64,000 nt of DNA from the NCBI GenBank assembly GCA_030268105.1, contig BSDZ01000092.1:124001-188000 (forward strand), in the 5' to 3' direction. The notes below the pieces were generated by a model. That model was not told the DNA's origin, ran no database searches, and saw only the letters and a program-made list of their open reading frames with translations. The translations under genes and the position numbers were made by a program. This document shows, one piece after another, positions 8,635 through 22,333 of the stretch (position 1 is the first letter of the stretch; each line of letters begins with the position of its first letter). The stretch is from Volvox africanus. Taxonomy: Eukaryota; Chlorophyta; Chlorophyceae; Chlamydomonadales; Volvocaceae.

Positions 8635-11166
8635 ATGATCTCGCTGTTGGTGAAACTGGGCTTCAAGCCTAAGGATCGTGCTTATGAGAGGATCGACACA
8701 ATCTCGGACACCAACAGCACCGCTAACGATAATGACAGCGTTATGAGCAACAGCAGCTGCCTAAATGGCAAAGCTGTAGAGCAGCCTGCAGGTGGAGTGG
8801 TCGTCACTCCTTTGCGTGAACTAATGAAGAAGTTTAGCCGCAAGTGGATTCCGACAGAAAAGGTGAATTCGTGTTGCTGTCTTTCCTGATGTTCAGTTCT
8901 AAGTAAGGCCAACTCCCATCAAGCCTGCCTTTCGTCGTCGTTTATGTTTTCTTCGATTCCGTCTTTTTTCGGTCATTCCGTGACATCCCATCCCTTCCAC
9001 CTTTTCTGTCGCAGCCTCTTCAGCGGTTCGGGAAGCTCGAGGGCGAAGAATCCTTGACGTTGCAGGAGCGGTTGTCCGCGCGGCGCCTGCAAATAGCTGA
9101 GAAGGGGACTCTGCTTAAGGTCCTGCTATCCTGGGTGAGTTTGAGCTGATCAGGAGTTTGCTCCAGCAGTGGTGATGGGTGTTGAGATGCCTTGGGGGTC
9201 GCTTGTCTGACAGTCGCTCGATGTGATTGGGCCATGCGCCGACCCGCACCGCTTGCTGACTATCGACCAACGTGTCGACCCCCCGTCTTTTGCGTGCGCA
9301 CAACAGAAGGGCGCGCCCGAGAATCTTCACCAGGCCGGAGCCCAACTGGAAGCCCAGCCAGTTCCAGCAGCGCAGCAGGTGGTGGGTCAGACCTGACGCC
9401 TGAGGGGGTTCCGGGGAGGAGGTCGCCTTTCTCATACCAGTGCGCGGCTTGTGCTGCACTGTGTTGGTTGCAAAGTGCCTGCAGGAAAGCGCTTCTCAGG
9501 GGAGGCGAATGGGGAACATGGTTTCCGAGGGGAGGGGAGACGGACGGAGGGAGTTGCCCGAGGGGTGGGCTCATCATACATGTCGTTATTTTGTCGTCGT
9601 TCAGATGTCGCCGAAACTAATTTGTGTACATGCGCTTGTGTTTGGACGTCCAATACCCCCTCGGAAACACATCAAGATGCTTTCCGTGATGCAGATGTTC
9701 CATGTCTACGCACGTAAACGGTGCACTAACTGATGAAAAGCTTTTTTGTGTGTCTCGTTCTCTGCCAGCAGGAGCCGCAGCTGGAGAGTGAGGAGAACAA
9801 CGTGCAGCAATGCGCGGGTGGCGTGATGGCCCCGTCGGGGTTGGCGGGAGCAGCGGCGGCCATTGAGCTAGCATATCAGCGGTAGGTGCAGTGTATAACT
9901 AGGTGTACGGCGGAGTGACGTGGTAGTGCGTGGCGGTCTGAGTACGTGGCGGCAAATGCATGAAGGCGTACGTGTTTCGGATGTGCGACTTCCTGTTTAC
10001 CCGAAACCCACAATGCTGGGATCTCTTGCTTACACCTGCAACCCCACCCATGCCTTTTCCATACAGGTTGGACGAGACCACCGAAGCTGAGGGCTTCGAG
10101 GGCTTCCAAGTCCAGGTGCGTGGGCAAGAAGTCATCGAAGCAACATAGTCTTATGTATACAAAACCCGACAACTGCTGGATGTTCGCTCTTTTATCTGCA
10201 GGTGTCAGATTTGATTTCGCAACTCGAGAAGCTGAGGTCGGGGGCCGCCATGATGGAGGCCAGGAAGGGGGGCCTTTCCGGGGCCTCTACAGACCTGCAG
10301 GGCAGCAGCATCACTGCCAAATTTGCCATCATCCCTGCCGCCAGCTGTCCTGCTATGGGCGCCACGAGTCCGCCTTCTGCAGTCGAAGTCGCAGATGCTG
10401 GTGCCGCTTCCATTTTCATCAACAAGGCTGCGCAGCAACCCCAGGAGTTGTACCAACCCCTGGAGCTCACGCAGCCACCAAAACCGCACCCGAAAACCCC
10501 AGAGCGGCGTCTGCCCCCTGAGGCACGGAACTGGGGTCTGCAGGACTGCCGGTCCTGGGCGGGGGAGCAGCATTGGTCGTCCTGGGCGGAGGTTCAGGCG
10601 TTTACCAAGACGCTTGAGCCGACCCTAGCAGAAGCCATTCGTGAAGCAAGTAAGTCTGGTGGTGTGCACGTCGCGCTCCATCTCATGCTAGCTAGGTGCA
10701 TGGTTGTCATTGAGGGGTTGTCATTGTGTGAGGGGTTGTGAAAAGACACCCCTGAGTCTAGGTCTGCTGACTGGTTTGGCTCCCAAGTATCCTGTTCTAT
10801 CTGCTGACTCAGCAGGCAGTGGGCCTTGCCACCTGCTGTCTGCCTGCACATCTAAGCGCAGCCCACCTTACATGAATTGATTTCTGGCACAGAGACGTTC
10901 GCTCTCCCCCACACACTTTGCCCTCTTTAGGCCTCGAGCACAATCCACTTGTTGCCTTCGGGAAGGAGCAGGCGGCAGCTCCAGCAATTTCCTATGTGCA
11001 GCTCAAGCTGATGGAGCTTTGTGGCTCCAATCGTTGGGGGACGGCGTCCATCAAGGCCGCCTCGCTTGAGGGGCCCCGCAAGAGGCGCCCTTTCTTGGCG
11101 GCCTTCCTAAGGGCTGCCAAGGGAATCACAGAGCCGTGTGTTCAGCGTGGGGGCATTCGGCTCTGA
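8635..11166 (+). CDS. Array gene, copy 2 (complete, 421 aa)
   Basis: Exons: 8635–8862, 9015–9134, 9307–9378, 9769–9881, 10067–10115, 10202–10649, 10931–11166. No coding difference from copy 1 was found. Intron 3 lacks the 10-bp insertion and intron 6 carries G at its variable site (10874). The spacer upstream holds four 174-bp repeats, one more than the spacer before copy 1. With copy 1 it represents the commonest haplotype in the left half of the window. Confidence 0.72.
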
Positions 11167-11607
11167 TCGAGCTGGGGCGGTTTTGCAGGAAGTGCACGCA
11201 CTGATATGTACCTACTACCCTCCTTGCTAGCTAGCCGGATTGCTAGATGGTCATCTCGAGCCATCGATTTTGTTTGCCAAGTCGTGATGCTTAGCGTTGT
11301 TAAACACTGCACCCTTAATCGACGGTGACGTGGTTATTAAGAAAAGAGGGACTCAAGACACCTAGAGCGGAACTAAAGGCTCTGAGGCCTGATGGTGACC
11401 GTGACCATGGCCGTAGTAGCACCAAGGGGCGGTGACTGGCTGAATAGCGCGGCACTTTACATTACGAATGTTAGGGCTCTCGTGAGAGATGTCCGGTGTG
11501 GTGGCTTGCAGGTGGCTGCTGCGGCTTAGGCGTGATGTTAGGCTGGGGTTTGCAGGTTTGGTTAGCTTTCTCATGTACATGTTTGTTTTCGGGCACCCCC
11601 AGTTTTG

Positions 11608-12303
11608 TATGTGGTATTCTGTGTTCTTTTTATCGTACCTAAGGCTTCATGCAGTGGAGGGGGAGGGGCTGTGGAGGTTTAAACAGCTGGTGGGCAGTCG
11701 GACTTCATCAAGTGGTATTCATAGTCAGTGAGACTCCCAACTGCACACATGGTATTTGTGCCTAGCATTTAGTCACTTAGCTATGTGATATTCTGTGTTC
11801 TTTTTATCGTACCTAAGGCTTCATGCAGTGGAGGGGGAGGGGCTGTGGAGGTTTAAACAGCTGGTGGGCAGTCGGACTTCATCAAGTGGTATTCATAGTC
11901 AGTGAGACTCCCAACTGCACACATGGTATTTGTGCCTAGCATTTAGTCACTTAGCTATGTGATATTCTGTGTTCTTTTTATCGTACCTAAGGCTTCATGC
12001 AGTGGAGGGGGAGGGGCTGTGGAGGTTTAAACAGCTGGTGGGCAGTCGGACTTCATCAAGTGGTATTCATAGTCAGTGAGACTCCCAACTGCACACATGG
12101 TATTTGTGCCTAGCATTTAGTCACTTAGCTATGTGATATTCTGTGTTCTTTTTATCGTACCTAAGGCTTCATGCAGTGGAGGGGGAGGGGCTGTGGAGGT
12201 TTAAACAGCTGGTGGGCAGTCGGACTTCATCAAGTGGTATTCATAGTCAGTGAGACTCCCAACTGCACACATGGTATTTGTGCCTAGCATTTAGTCACTT
12301 AGC
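11608..12303. repeat. 174-bp minisatellite, 4 copies (unit 3)
   Basis: Four 174-bp repeats in the spacer 11167–13823, which holds no gene I can support. Confidence 0.97.
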
Positions 12304-13823
12304 TGTCATAGACCTGATATAGTTTTAGTTGCATAGTTTCTTATCTGCCATTCATTAGTGGACCCTAACCAATAGGAGCGTGTCAAACGTGTTTGTTAGT
12401 GGATCTGAACCCTAGATGGTTGTCAACTGTTCATCATTGGATTCTATCCGATAGGAGCTTGTGAACCGTGTTTGTTAATGGATCTGATTAATGAGCTATT
12501 TAACATCCTTCTCAAGTGATTAGGCTGGTGTCATAATCTGCCATGACGACATGGCATGTGACCAGTTTATTTACAGGGGACTCTCAACTAGACATGCCTG
12601 GGACAGCACAAAGGGGGAGGGCATGCGTGCCTCTGTGGGCGTGTGTGTGCATATGCGTGTGTGCGCATGCATGTGCTGCAGGCATGTGCAATACCATGGT
12701 GTTCGAGCCTCGCAGTTGCTCACGAGTGGACGAGCAAGCAGCAGGCCTCTCCGTGACACCACATGTAAATCGTGCGATGCCTGGATGACCCTTTTTGAGT
12801 GTCTCAGTCTCCCCCTGAAGCAGAACAGAGGGGTGCTTTTTAGGTGTTACACTGTGGGCGACTTGTTCTGAAAACTTGGGAAGAACTGTTTGGATTTTAC
12901 TCCGCATGGAGAGCTGTATCTCCATGCAGCGCTGCACAGCCAAATTGCATTTTACTGCAGCAGGCTCTCACTAAGGTGTATGTATGTTCATACAAGGGTT
13001 CAACAATCGTTGGCATTATGACATTATGGTGCCCCAACTTGGGCGTCCATGCCCATCATGGAGATGGCACCGGAAGGCCTTCGGCGTGCTCCATCTTTAT
13101 TAATTTCAGGACACGTGATAGTGTACGGCAAGCTACCGTGGGCCACAGTCCAGTGGTCGCATTATGTAAGGAATTTCAGGACTTTAGATTCCCTACTATG
13201 GGGAAGACCAGTACTATACAAGGTGATAACCTTGCGCTCTTGGGGCCTCCGAACCGGTATTGGTGAAACACACACTTGTGCGGTGTTGATGTCTTTGAGC
13301 TTACGCGAGCTCAATTGTACCAATTGAAATTACAGTTCAATAGGAGCTCAAGAAATCCTTTGCGATGAACCTACGTAATCTGTTGTTCCAATGTACGGCC
13401 CGAAGCCACGAACAGCGGACCGATTATGGTAATACGGGGTTCTTATCGCCACACGGAAGCGCCCCTACATTGCCATTCAAATTACTTTGCTTCAGTGTTA
13501 CAACCGGATAAAGGAAAGCTGTGAAACCTTCGCCTTTAGACCTGATTATGCTCCGTCGCTCTACATAACCATAGCCCACCCTGTGTGACCCATTAACATC
13601 CTAACTAGTTATTTTAAAACCATTTTCCATAATTGCTTTCGAATTCCTTAGAGAGACTCCAAAGAACAGGCTTTGGCCTGTCAACACAACCGTTTGCCTC
13701 TAGACAAAACCTTAGTGTCGTTTATTGAGTAATACATCTCAACGATTTGCTTAGCGATAGTGCTTCATTGGACGCTTCGATTACCGGCTCCTTGACCACG
13801 ACCCGGCTGTCCAGGCGTCAGCC

Positions 13824-16355
13824 ATGATCTCGCTGTTGGTGAAACTGGGCTTCAAGCCTAAGGATCGTGCTTATGAGAGGATCGACACAATCTCGGACAC
13901 CAACAGCACCGCTAACGATAATGACAGCGTTATGAGCAACAGCAGCTGCCTAAATGGCAAAGCTGTAGAGCAGCCTGCAGGTGGAGTGGTCGTCACTCCT
14001 TTGCGTGAACTAATGAAGAAGTTTAGCCGCAAGTGGATTCCGACAGAAAAGGTGAATTCGTGTTGCTGTCTTTCCTGATGTTCAGTTCTAAGTAAGGCCA
14101 ACTCCCATCAAGCCTGCCTTTCGTCGTCGTTTATGTTTTCTTCGATTCCGTCTTTTTTCGGTCATTCCGTGACATCCCATCCCTTCCACCTTTTCTGTCG
14201 CAGCCTCTTCAGCGGTTCGGGAAGCTCGAGGGCGAAGAATCCTTGACGTTGCAGGAGCGGTTGTCCGCGCGGCGCCTGCAAATAGCTGAGAAGGGGACTC
14301 TGCTTAAGGTCCTGCTATCCTGGGTGAGTTTGAGCTGATCAGGAGTTTGCTCCAGCAGTGGTGATGGGTGTTGAGATGCCTTGGGGGTCGCTTGTCTGAC
14401 AGTCGCTCGATGTGATTGGGCCATGCGCCGACCCGCACCGCTTGCTGACTATCGACCAACGTGTCGACCCCCCGTCTTTTGCGTGCGCACAACAGAAGGG
14501 CGCGCCCGAGAATCTTCACCAGGCCGGAGCCCAACTGGAAGCCCAGCCAGTTCCAGCAGCGCAGCAGGTGGTGGGTCAGACCTGACGCCTGAGGGGGTTC
14601 CGGGGAGGAGGTCGCCTTTCTCATACCAGTGCGCGGCTTGTGCTGCACTGTGTTGGTTGCAAAGTGCCTGCAGGAAAGCGCTTCTCAGGGGAGGCGAATG
14701 GGGAACATGGTTTCCGAGGGGAGGGGAGACGGACGGAGGGAGTTGCCCGAGGGGTGGGCTCATCATACATGTCGTTATTTTGTCGTCGTTCAGATGTCGC
14801 CGAAACTAATTTGTGTACATGCGCTTGTGTTTGGACGTCCAATACCCCCTCGGAAACACATCAAGATGCTTTCCGTGATGCAGATGTTCCATGTCTACGC
14901 ACGTAAACGGTGCACTAACTGATGAAAAGCTTTTTTGTGTGTCTCGTTCTCTGCCAGCAGGAGCCGCAGCTGGAGAGTGAGGAGAACAACGTGCAGCAAT
15001 GCGCGGGTGGCGTGATGGCCCCGTCGGGGTTGGCGGGAGCAGCGGCGGCCATTGAGCTAGCATATCAGCGGTAGGTGCAGTGTATAACTAGGTGTACGGC
15101 GGAGTGACGTGGTAGTGCGTGGCGGTCTGAGTACGTGGCGGCAAATGCATGAAGGCGTACGTGTTTCGGATGTGCGACTTCCTGTTTACCCGAAACCCAC
15201 AATGCTGGGATCTCTTGCTTACACCTGCAACCCCACCCATGCCTTTTCCATACAGGTTGGACGAGACCACCGAAGCTGAGGGCTTCGAGGGCTTCCAAGT
15301 CCAGGTGCGTGGGCAAGAAGTCATCGAAGCAACATAGTCTTATGTATACAAAACCCGACAACTGCTGGATGTTCGCTCTTTTATCTGCAGGTGTCAGATT
15401 TGATTTCGCAACTCGAGAAGCTGAGGTCGGGGGCCGCCATGATGGAGGCCAGGAAGGGGGGCCTTTCCGGGGCCTCTACAGACCTGCAGGGCAGCAGCAT
15501 CACTGCCAAATTTGCCATCATCCCTGCCGCCAGCTGTCCTGCTATGGGCGCCACGAGTCCGCCTTCTGCAGTCGAAGTCGCAGATGCTGGTGCCGCTTCC
15601 ATTTTCATCAACAAGGCTGCGCAGCAACCCCAGGAGTTGTACCAACCCCTGGAGCTCACGCAGCCACCAAAACCGCACCCGAAAACCCCAGAGCGGCGTC
15701 TGCCCCCTGAGGCACGGAACTGGGGTCTGCAGGACTGCCGGTCCTGGGCGGGGGAGCAGCATTGGTCGTCCTGGGCGGAGGTTCAGGCGTTTACCAAGAC
15801 GCTTGAGCCGACCCTAGCAGAAGCCATTCGTGAAGCAAGTAAGTCTGGTGGTGTGCACGTCGCGCTCCATCTCATGCTAGCTAGGTGCATGGTTGTCATT
15901 GAGGGGTTGTCATTGTGTGAGGGGTTGTGAAAAGACACCCCTGAGTCTAGGTCTGCTGACTGGTTTGGCTCCCAAGTATCCTGTTCTATCTGCTGACTCA
16001 GCAGGCAGTGGGCCTTGCCACCTGCTGTCTGCCTGCACATCTAAGCGCAGCCCACCTTACATTAATTGATTTCTGGCACAGAGACGTTCGCTCTCCCCCA
16101 CACACTTTGCCCTCTTTAGGCCTCGAGCACAATCCACTTGTTGCCTTCGGGAAGGAGCAGGCGGCAGCTCCAGCAATTTCCTATGTGCAGCTCAAGCTGA
16201 TGGAGCTTTGTGGCTCCAATCGTTGGGGGACGGCGTCCATCAAGGCCGCCTCGCTTGAGGGGCCCCGCAAGAGGCGCCCTTTCTTGGCGGCCTTCCTAAG
16301 GGCTGCCAAGGGAATCACAGAGCCGTGTGTTCAGCGTGGGGGCATTCGGCTCTGA
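13824..16355 (+). CDS. Array gene, copy 3 (complete, 421 aa)
   Basis: Exons: 13824–14051, 14204–14323, 14496–14567, 14958–15070, 15256–15304, 15391–15838, 16120–16355. The protein is the same as copy 1. Intron 3 lacks the 10-bp insertion, but intron 6 carries T at 16063 instead of G, the first T allele from the left. The substitution lies 57 bases before the acceptor of exon 7 and removes an in-frame TGA from an intronic reading frame, which has no coding consequence in the spliced model. Confidence 0.72.
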
Positions 16356-16796
16356 TCGAGCTGGGGCGGTTTTGCAGGAAGTGCACGCACTGATATGTAC
16401 CTACTACCCTCCTTGCTAGCTAGCCGGATTGCTAGATGGTCATCTCGAGCCATCGATTTTGTTTGCCAAGTCGTGATGCTTAGCGTTGTTAAACACTGCA
16501 CCCTTAATCGACGGTGACGTGGTTATTAAGAAAAGAGGGACTCAAGACACCTAGAGCGGAACTAAAGGCTCTGAGGCCTGATGGTGACCGTGACCATGGC
16601 CGTAGTAGCACCAAGGGGCGGTGACTGGCTGAATAGCGCGGCACTTTACATTACGAATGTTAGGGCTCTCGTGAGAGATGTCCGGTGTGGTGGCTTGCAG
16701 GTGGCTGCTGCGGCTTAGGCGTGATGTTAGGCTGGGGTTTGCAGGTTTGGTTAGCTTTCTCATGTACATGTTTGTTTTCGGGCACCCCCAGTTTTG

Positions 16797-17492
16797 TATG
16801 TGGTATTCTGTGTTCTTTTTATCGTACCTAAGGCTTCATGCAGTGGAGGGGGAGGGGCTGTGGAGGTTTAAACAGCTGGTGGGCAGTCGGACTTCATCAA
16901 GTGGTATTCATAGTCAGTGAGACTCCCAACTGCACACATGGTATTTGTGCCTAGCATTTAGTCACTTAGCTATGTGATATTCTGTGTTCTTTTTATCGTA
17001 CCTAAGGCTTCATGCAGTGGAGGGGGAGGGGCTGTGGAGGTTTAAACAGCTGGTGGGCAGTCGGACTTCATCAAGTGGTATTCATAGTCAGTGAGACTCC
17101 CAACTGCACACATGGTATTTGTGCCTAGCATTTAGTCACTTAGCTATGTGATATTCTGTGTTCTTTTTATCGTACCTAAGGCTTCATGCAGTGGAGGGGG
17201 AGGGGCTGTGGAGGTTTAAACAGCTGGTGGGCAGTCGGACTTCATCAAGTGGTATTCATAGTCAGTGAGACTCCCAACTGCACACATGGTATTTGTGCCT
17301 AGCATTTAGTCACTTAGCTATGTGATATTCTGTGTTCTTTTTATCGTACCTAAGGCTTCATGCAGTGGAGGGGGAGGGGCTGTGGAGGTTTAAACAGCTG
17401 GTGGGCAGTCGGACTTCATCAAGTGGTATTCATAGTCAGTGAGACTCCCAACTGCACACATGGTATTTGTGCCTAGCATTTAGTCACTTAGC
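16797..17492. repeat. 174-bp minisatellite, 4 copies (unit 4)
   Basis: Four 174-bp repeats in the spacer 16356–19012, otherwise as in unit 1. Confidence 0.97.
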
Positions 17493-19012
17493 TGTCATAG
17501 ACCTGATATAGTTTTAGTTGCATAGTTTCTTATCTGCCATTCATTAGTGGACCCTAACCAATAGGAGCGTGTCAAACGTGTTTGTTAGTGGATCTGAACC
17601 CTAGATGGTTGTCAACTGTTCATCATTGGATTCTATCCGATAGGAGCTTGTGAACCGTGTTTGTTAATGGATCTGATTAATGAGCTATTTAACATCCTTC
17701 TCAAGTGATTAGGCTGGTGTCATAATCTGCCATGACGACATGGCATGTGACCAGTTTATTTACAGGGGACTCTCAACTAGACATGCCTGGGACAGCACAA
17801 AGGGGGAGGGCATGCGTGCCTCTGTGGGCGTGTGTGTGCATATGCGTGTGTGCGCATGCATGTGCTGCAGGCATGTGCAATACCATGGTGTTCGAGCCTC
17901 GCAGTTGCTCACGAGTGGACGAGCAAGCAGCAGGCCTCTCCGTGACACCACATGTAAATCGTGCGATGCCTGGATGACCCTTTTTGAGTGTCTCAGTCTC
18001 CCCCTGAAGCAGAACAGAGGGGTGCTTTTTAGGTGTTACACTGTGGGCGACTTGTTCTGAAAACTTGGGAAGAACTGTTTGGATTTTACTCCGCATGGAG
18101 AGCTGTATCTCCATGCAGCGCTGCACAGCCAAATTGCATTTTACTGCAGCAGGCTCTCACTAAGGTGTATGTATGTTCATACAAGGGTTCAACAATCGTT
18201 GGCATTATGACATTATGGTGCCCCAACTTGGGCGTCCATGCCCATCATGGAGATGGCACCGGAAGGCCTTCGGCGTGCTCCATCTTTATTAATTTCAGGA
18301 CACGTGATAGTGTACGGCAAGCTACCGTGGGCCACAGTCCAGTGGTCGCATTATGTAAGGAATTTCAGGACTTTAGATTCCCTACTATGGGGAAGACCAG
18401 TACTATACAAGGTGATAACCTTGCGCTCTTGGGGCCTCCGAACCGGTATTGGTGAAACACACACTTGTGCGGTGTTGATGTCTTTGAGCTTACGCGAGCT
18501 CAATTGTACCAATTGAAATTACAGTTCAATAGGAGCTCAAGAAATCCTTTGCGATGAACCTACGTAATCTGTTGTTCCAATGTACGGCCCGAAGCCACGA
18601 ACAGCGGACCGATTATGGTAATACGGGGTTCTTATCGCCACACGGAAGCGCCCCTACATTGCCATTCAAATTACTTTGCTTCAGTGTTACAACCGGATAA
18701 AGGAAAGCTGTGAAACCTTCGCCTTTAGACCTGATTATGCTCCGTCGCTCTACATAACCATAGCCCACCCTGTGTGACCCATTAACATCCTAACTAGTTA
18801 TTTTAAAACCATTTTCCATAATTGCTTTCGAATTCCTTAGAGAGACTCCAAAGAACAGGCTTTGGCCTGTCAACACAACCGTTTGCCTCTAGACAAAACC
18901 TTAGTGTCGTTTATTGAGTAATACATCTCAACGATTTGCTTAGCGATAGTGCTTCATTGGACGCTTCGATTACCGGCTCCTTGACCACGACCCGGCTGTC
19001 CAGGCGTCAGCC

Positions 19013-21544
19013 ATGATCTCGCTGTTGGTGAAACTGGGCTTCAAGCCTAAGGATCGTGCTTATGAGAGGATCGACACAATCTCGGACACCAACAGCACCG
19101 CTAACGATAATGACAGCGTTATGAGCAACAGCAGCTGCCTAAATGGCAAAGCTGTAGAGCAGCCTGCAGGTGGAGTGGTCGTCACTCCTTTGCGTGAACT
19201 AATGAAGAAGTTTAGCCGCAAGTGGATTCCGACAGAAAAGGTGAATTCGTGTTGCTGTCTTTCCTGATGTTCAGTTCTAAGTAAGGCCAACTCCCATCAA
19301 GCCTGCCTTTCGTCGTCGTTTATGTTTTCTTCGATTCCGTCTTTTTTCGGTCATTCCGTGACATCCCATCCCTTCCACCTTTTCTGTCGCAGCCTCTTCA
19401 GCGGTTCGGGAAGCTCGAGGGCGAAGAATCCTTGACGTTGCAGGAGCGGTTGTCCGCGCGGCGCCTGCAAATAGCTGAGAAGGGGACTCTGCTTAAGGTC
19501 CTGCTATCCTGGGTGAGTTTGAGCTGATCAGGAGTTTGCTCCAGCAGTGGTGATGGGTGTTGAGATGCCTTGGGGGTCGCTTGTCTGACAGTCGCTCGAT
19601 GTGATTGGGCCATGCGCCGACCCGCACCGCTTGCTGACTATCGACCAACGTGTCGACCCCCCGTCTTTTGCGTGCGCACAACAGAAGGGCGCGCCCGAGA
19701 ATCTTCACCAGGCCGGAGCCCAACTGGAAGCCCAGCCAGTTCCAGCAGCGCAGCAGGTGGTGGGTCAGACCTGACGCCTGAGGGGGTTCCGGGGAGGAGG
19801 TCGCCTTTCTCATACCAGTGCGCGGCTTGTGCTGCACTGTGTTGGTTGCAAAGTGCCTGCAGGAAAGCGCTTCTCAGGGGAGGCGAATGGGGAACATGGT
19901 TTCCGAGGGGAGGGGAGACGGACGGAGGGAGTTGCCCGAGGGGTGGGCTCATCATACATGTCGTTATTTTGTCGTCGTTCAGATGTCGCCGAAACTAATT
20001 TGTGTACATGCGCTTGTGTTTGGACGTCCAATACCCCCTCGGAAACACATCAAGATGCTTTCCGTGATGCAGATGTTCCATGTCTACGCACGTAAACGGT
20101 GCACTAACTGATGAAAAGCTTTTTTGTGTGTCTCGTTCTCTGCCAGCAGGAGCCGCAGCTGGAGAGTGAGGAGAACAACGTGCAGCAATGCGCGGGTGGC
20201 GTGATGGCCCCGTCGGGGTTGGCGGGAGCAGCGGCGGCCATTGAGCTAGCATATCAGCGGTAGGTGCAGTGTATAACTAGGTGTACGGCGGAGTGACGTG
20301 GTAGTGCGTGGCGGTCTGAGTACGTGGCGGCAAATGCATGAAGGCGTACGTGTTTCGGATGTGCGACTTCCTGTTTACCCGAAACCCACAATGCTGGGAT
20401 CTCTTGCTTACACCTGCAACCCCACCCATGCCTTTTCCATACAGGTTGGACGAGACCACCGAAGCTGAGGGCTTCGAGGGCTTCCAAGTCCAGGTGCGTG
20501 GGCAAGAAGTCATCGAAGCAACATAGTCTTATGTATACAAAACCCGACAACTGCTGGATGTTCGCTCTTTTATCTGCAGGTGTCAGATTTGATTTCGCAA
20601 CTCGAGAAGCTGAGGTCGGGGGCCGCCATGATGGAGGCCAGGAAGGGGGGCCTTTCCGGGGCCTCTACAGACCTGCAGGGCAGCAGCATCACTGCCAAAT
20701 TTGCCATCATCCCTGCCGCCAGCTGTCCTGCTATGGGCGCCACGAGTCCGCCTTCTGCAGTCGAAGTCGCAGATGCTGGTGCCGCTTCCATTTTCATCAA
20801 CAAGGCTGCGCAGCAACCCCAGGAGTTGTACCAACCCCTGGAGCTCACGCAGCCACCAAAACCGCACCCGAAAACCCCAGAGCGGCGTCTGCCCCCTGAG
20901 GCACGGAACTGGGGTCTGCAGGACTGCCGGTCCTGGGCGGGGGAGCAGCATTGGTCGTCCTGGGCGGAGGTTCAGGCGTTTACCAAGACGCTTGAGCCGA
21001 CCCTAGCAGAAGCCATTCGTGAAGCAAGTAAGTCTGGTGGTGTGCACGTCGCGCTCCATCTCATGCTAGCTAGGTGCATGGTTGTCATTGAGGGGTTGTC
21101 ATTGTGTGAGGGGTTGTGAAAAGACACCCCTGAGTCTAGGTCTGCTGACTGGTTTGGCTCCCAAGTATCCTGTTCTATCTGCTGACTCAGCAGGCAGTGG
21201 GCCTTGCCACCTGCTGTCTGCCTGCACATCTAAGCGCAGCCCACCTTACATGAATTGATTTCTGGCACAGAGACGTTCGCTCTCCCCCACACACTTTGCC
21301 CTCTTTAGGCCTCGAGCACAATCCACTTGTTGCCTTCGGGAAGGAGCAGGCGGCAGCTCCAGCAATTTCCTATGTGCAGCTCAAGCTGATGGAGCTTTGT
21401 GGCTCCAATCGTTGGGGGACGGCGTCCATCAAGGCCGCCTCGCTTGAGGGGCCCCGCAAGAGGCGCCCTTTCTTGGCGGCCTTCCTAAGGGCTGCCAAGG
21501 GAATCACAGAGCCGTGTGTTCAGCGTGGGGGCATTCGGCTCTGA
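19013..21544 (+). CDS. Array gene, copy 4 (complete, 421 aa)
   Basis: Exons: 19013–19240, 19393–19512, 19685–19756, 20147–20259, 20445–20493, 20580–21027, 21309–21544. No coding change was found. Intron 3 has no insertion and intron 6 has G at 21252, so this copy returns to the copy 1 haplotype after the T allele of copy 3. It is followed by the shortest spacer of the window, with only two 174-bp repeats. Confidence 0.72.
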
Positions 21545-21985
21545 TCGAGCTGGGGCGGTTTTGCAGGAAGTGCACGCACTGATATGTACCTACTACCCTC
21601 CTTGCTAGCTAGCCGGATTGCTAGATGGTCATCTCGAGCCATCGATTTTGTTTGCCAAGTCGTGATGCTTAGCGTTGTTAAACACTGCACCCTTAATCGA
21701 CGGTGACGTGGTTATTAAGAAAAGAGGGACTCAAGACACCTAGAGCGGAACTAAAGGCTCTGAGGCCTGATGGTGACCGTGACCATGGCCGTAGTAGCAC
21801 CAAGGGGCGGTGACTGGCTGAATAGCGCGGCACTTTACATTACGAATGTTAGGGCTCTCGTGAGAGATGTCCGGTGTGGTGGCTTGCAGGTGGCTGCTGC
21901 GGCTTAGGCGTGATGTTAGGCTGGGGTTTGCAGGTTTGGTTAGCTTTCTCATGTACATGTTTGTTTTCGGGCACCCCCAGTTTTG

Positions 21986-22333
21986 TATGTGGTATTCTGT
22001 GTTCTTTTTATCGTACCTAAGGCTTCATGCAGTGGAGGGGGAGGGGCTGTGGAGGTTTAAACAGCTGGTGGGCAGTCGGACTTCATCAAGTGGTATTCAT
22101 AGTCAGTGAGACTCCCAACTGCACACATGGTATTTGTGCCTAGCATTTAGTCACTTAGCTATGTGATATTCTGTGTTCTTTTTATCGTACCTAAGGCTTC
22201 ATGCAGTGGAGGGGGAGGGGCTGTGGAGGTTTAAACAGCTGGTGGGCAGTCGGACTTCATCAAGTGGTATTCATAGTCAGTGAGACTCCCAACTGCACAC
22301 ATGGTATTTGTGCCTAGCATTTAGTCACTTAGC
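21986..22333. repeat. 174-bp minisatellite, 2 copies (unit 5, shortest)
   Basis: Only two 174-bp repeats remain, starting at 21986 and 22160. This contraction alone makes unit 5 (4,841 bp) the shortest. The spacer is 21545–23853. Confidence 0.97.
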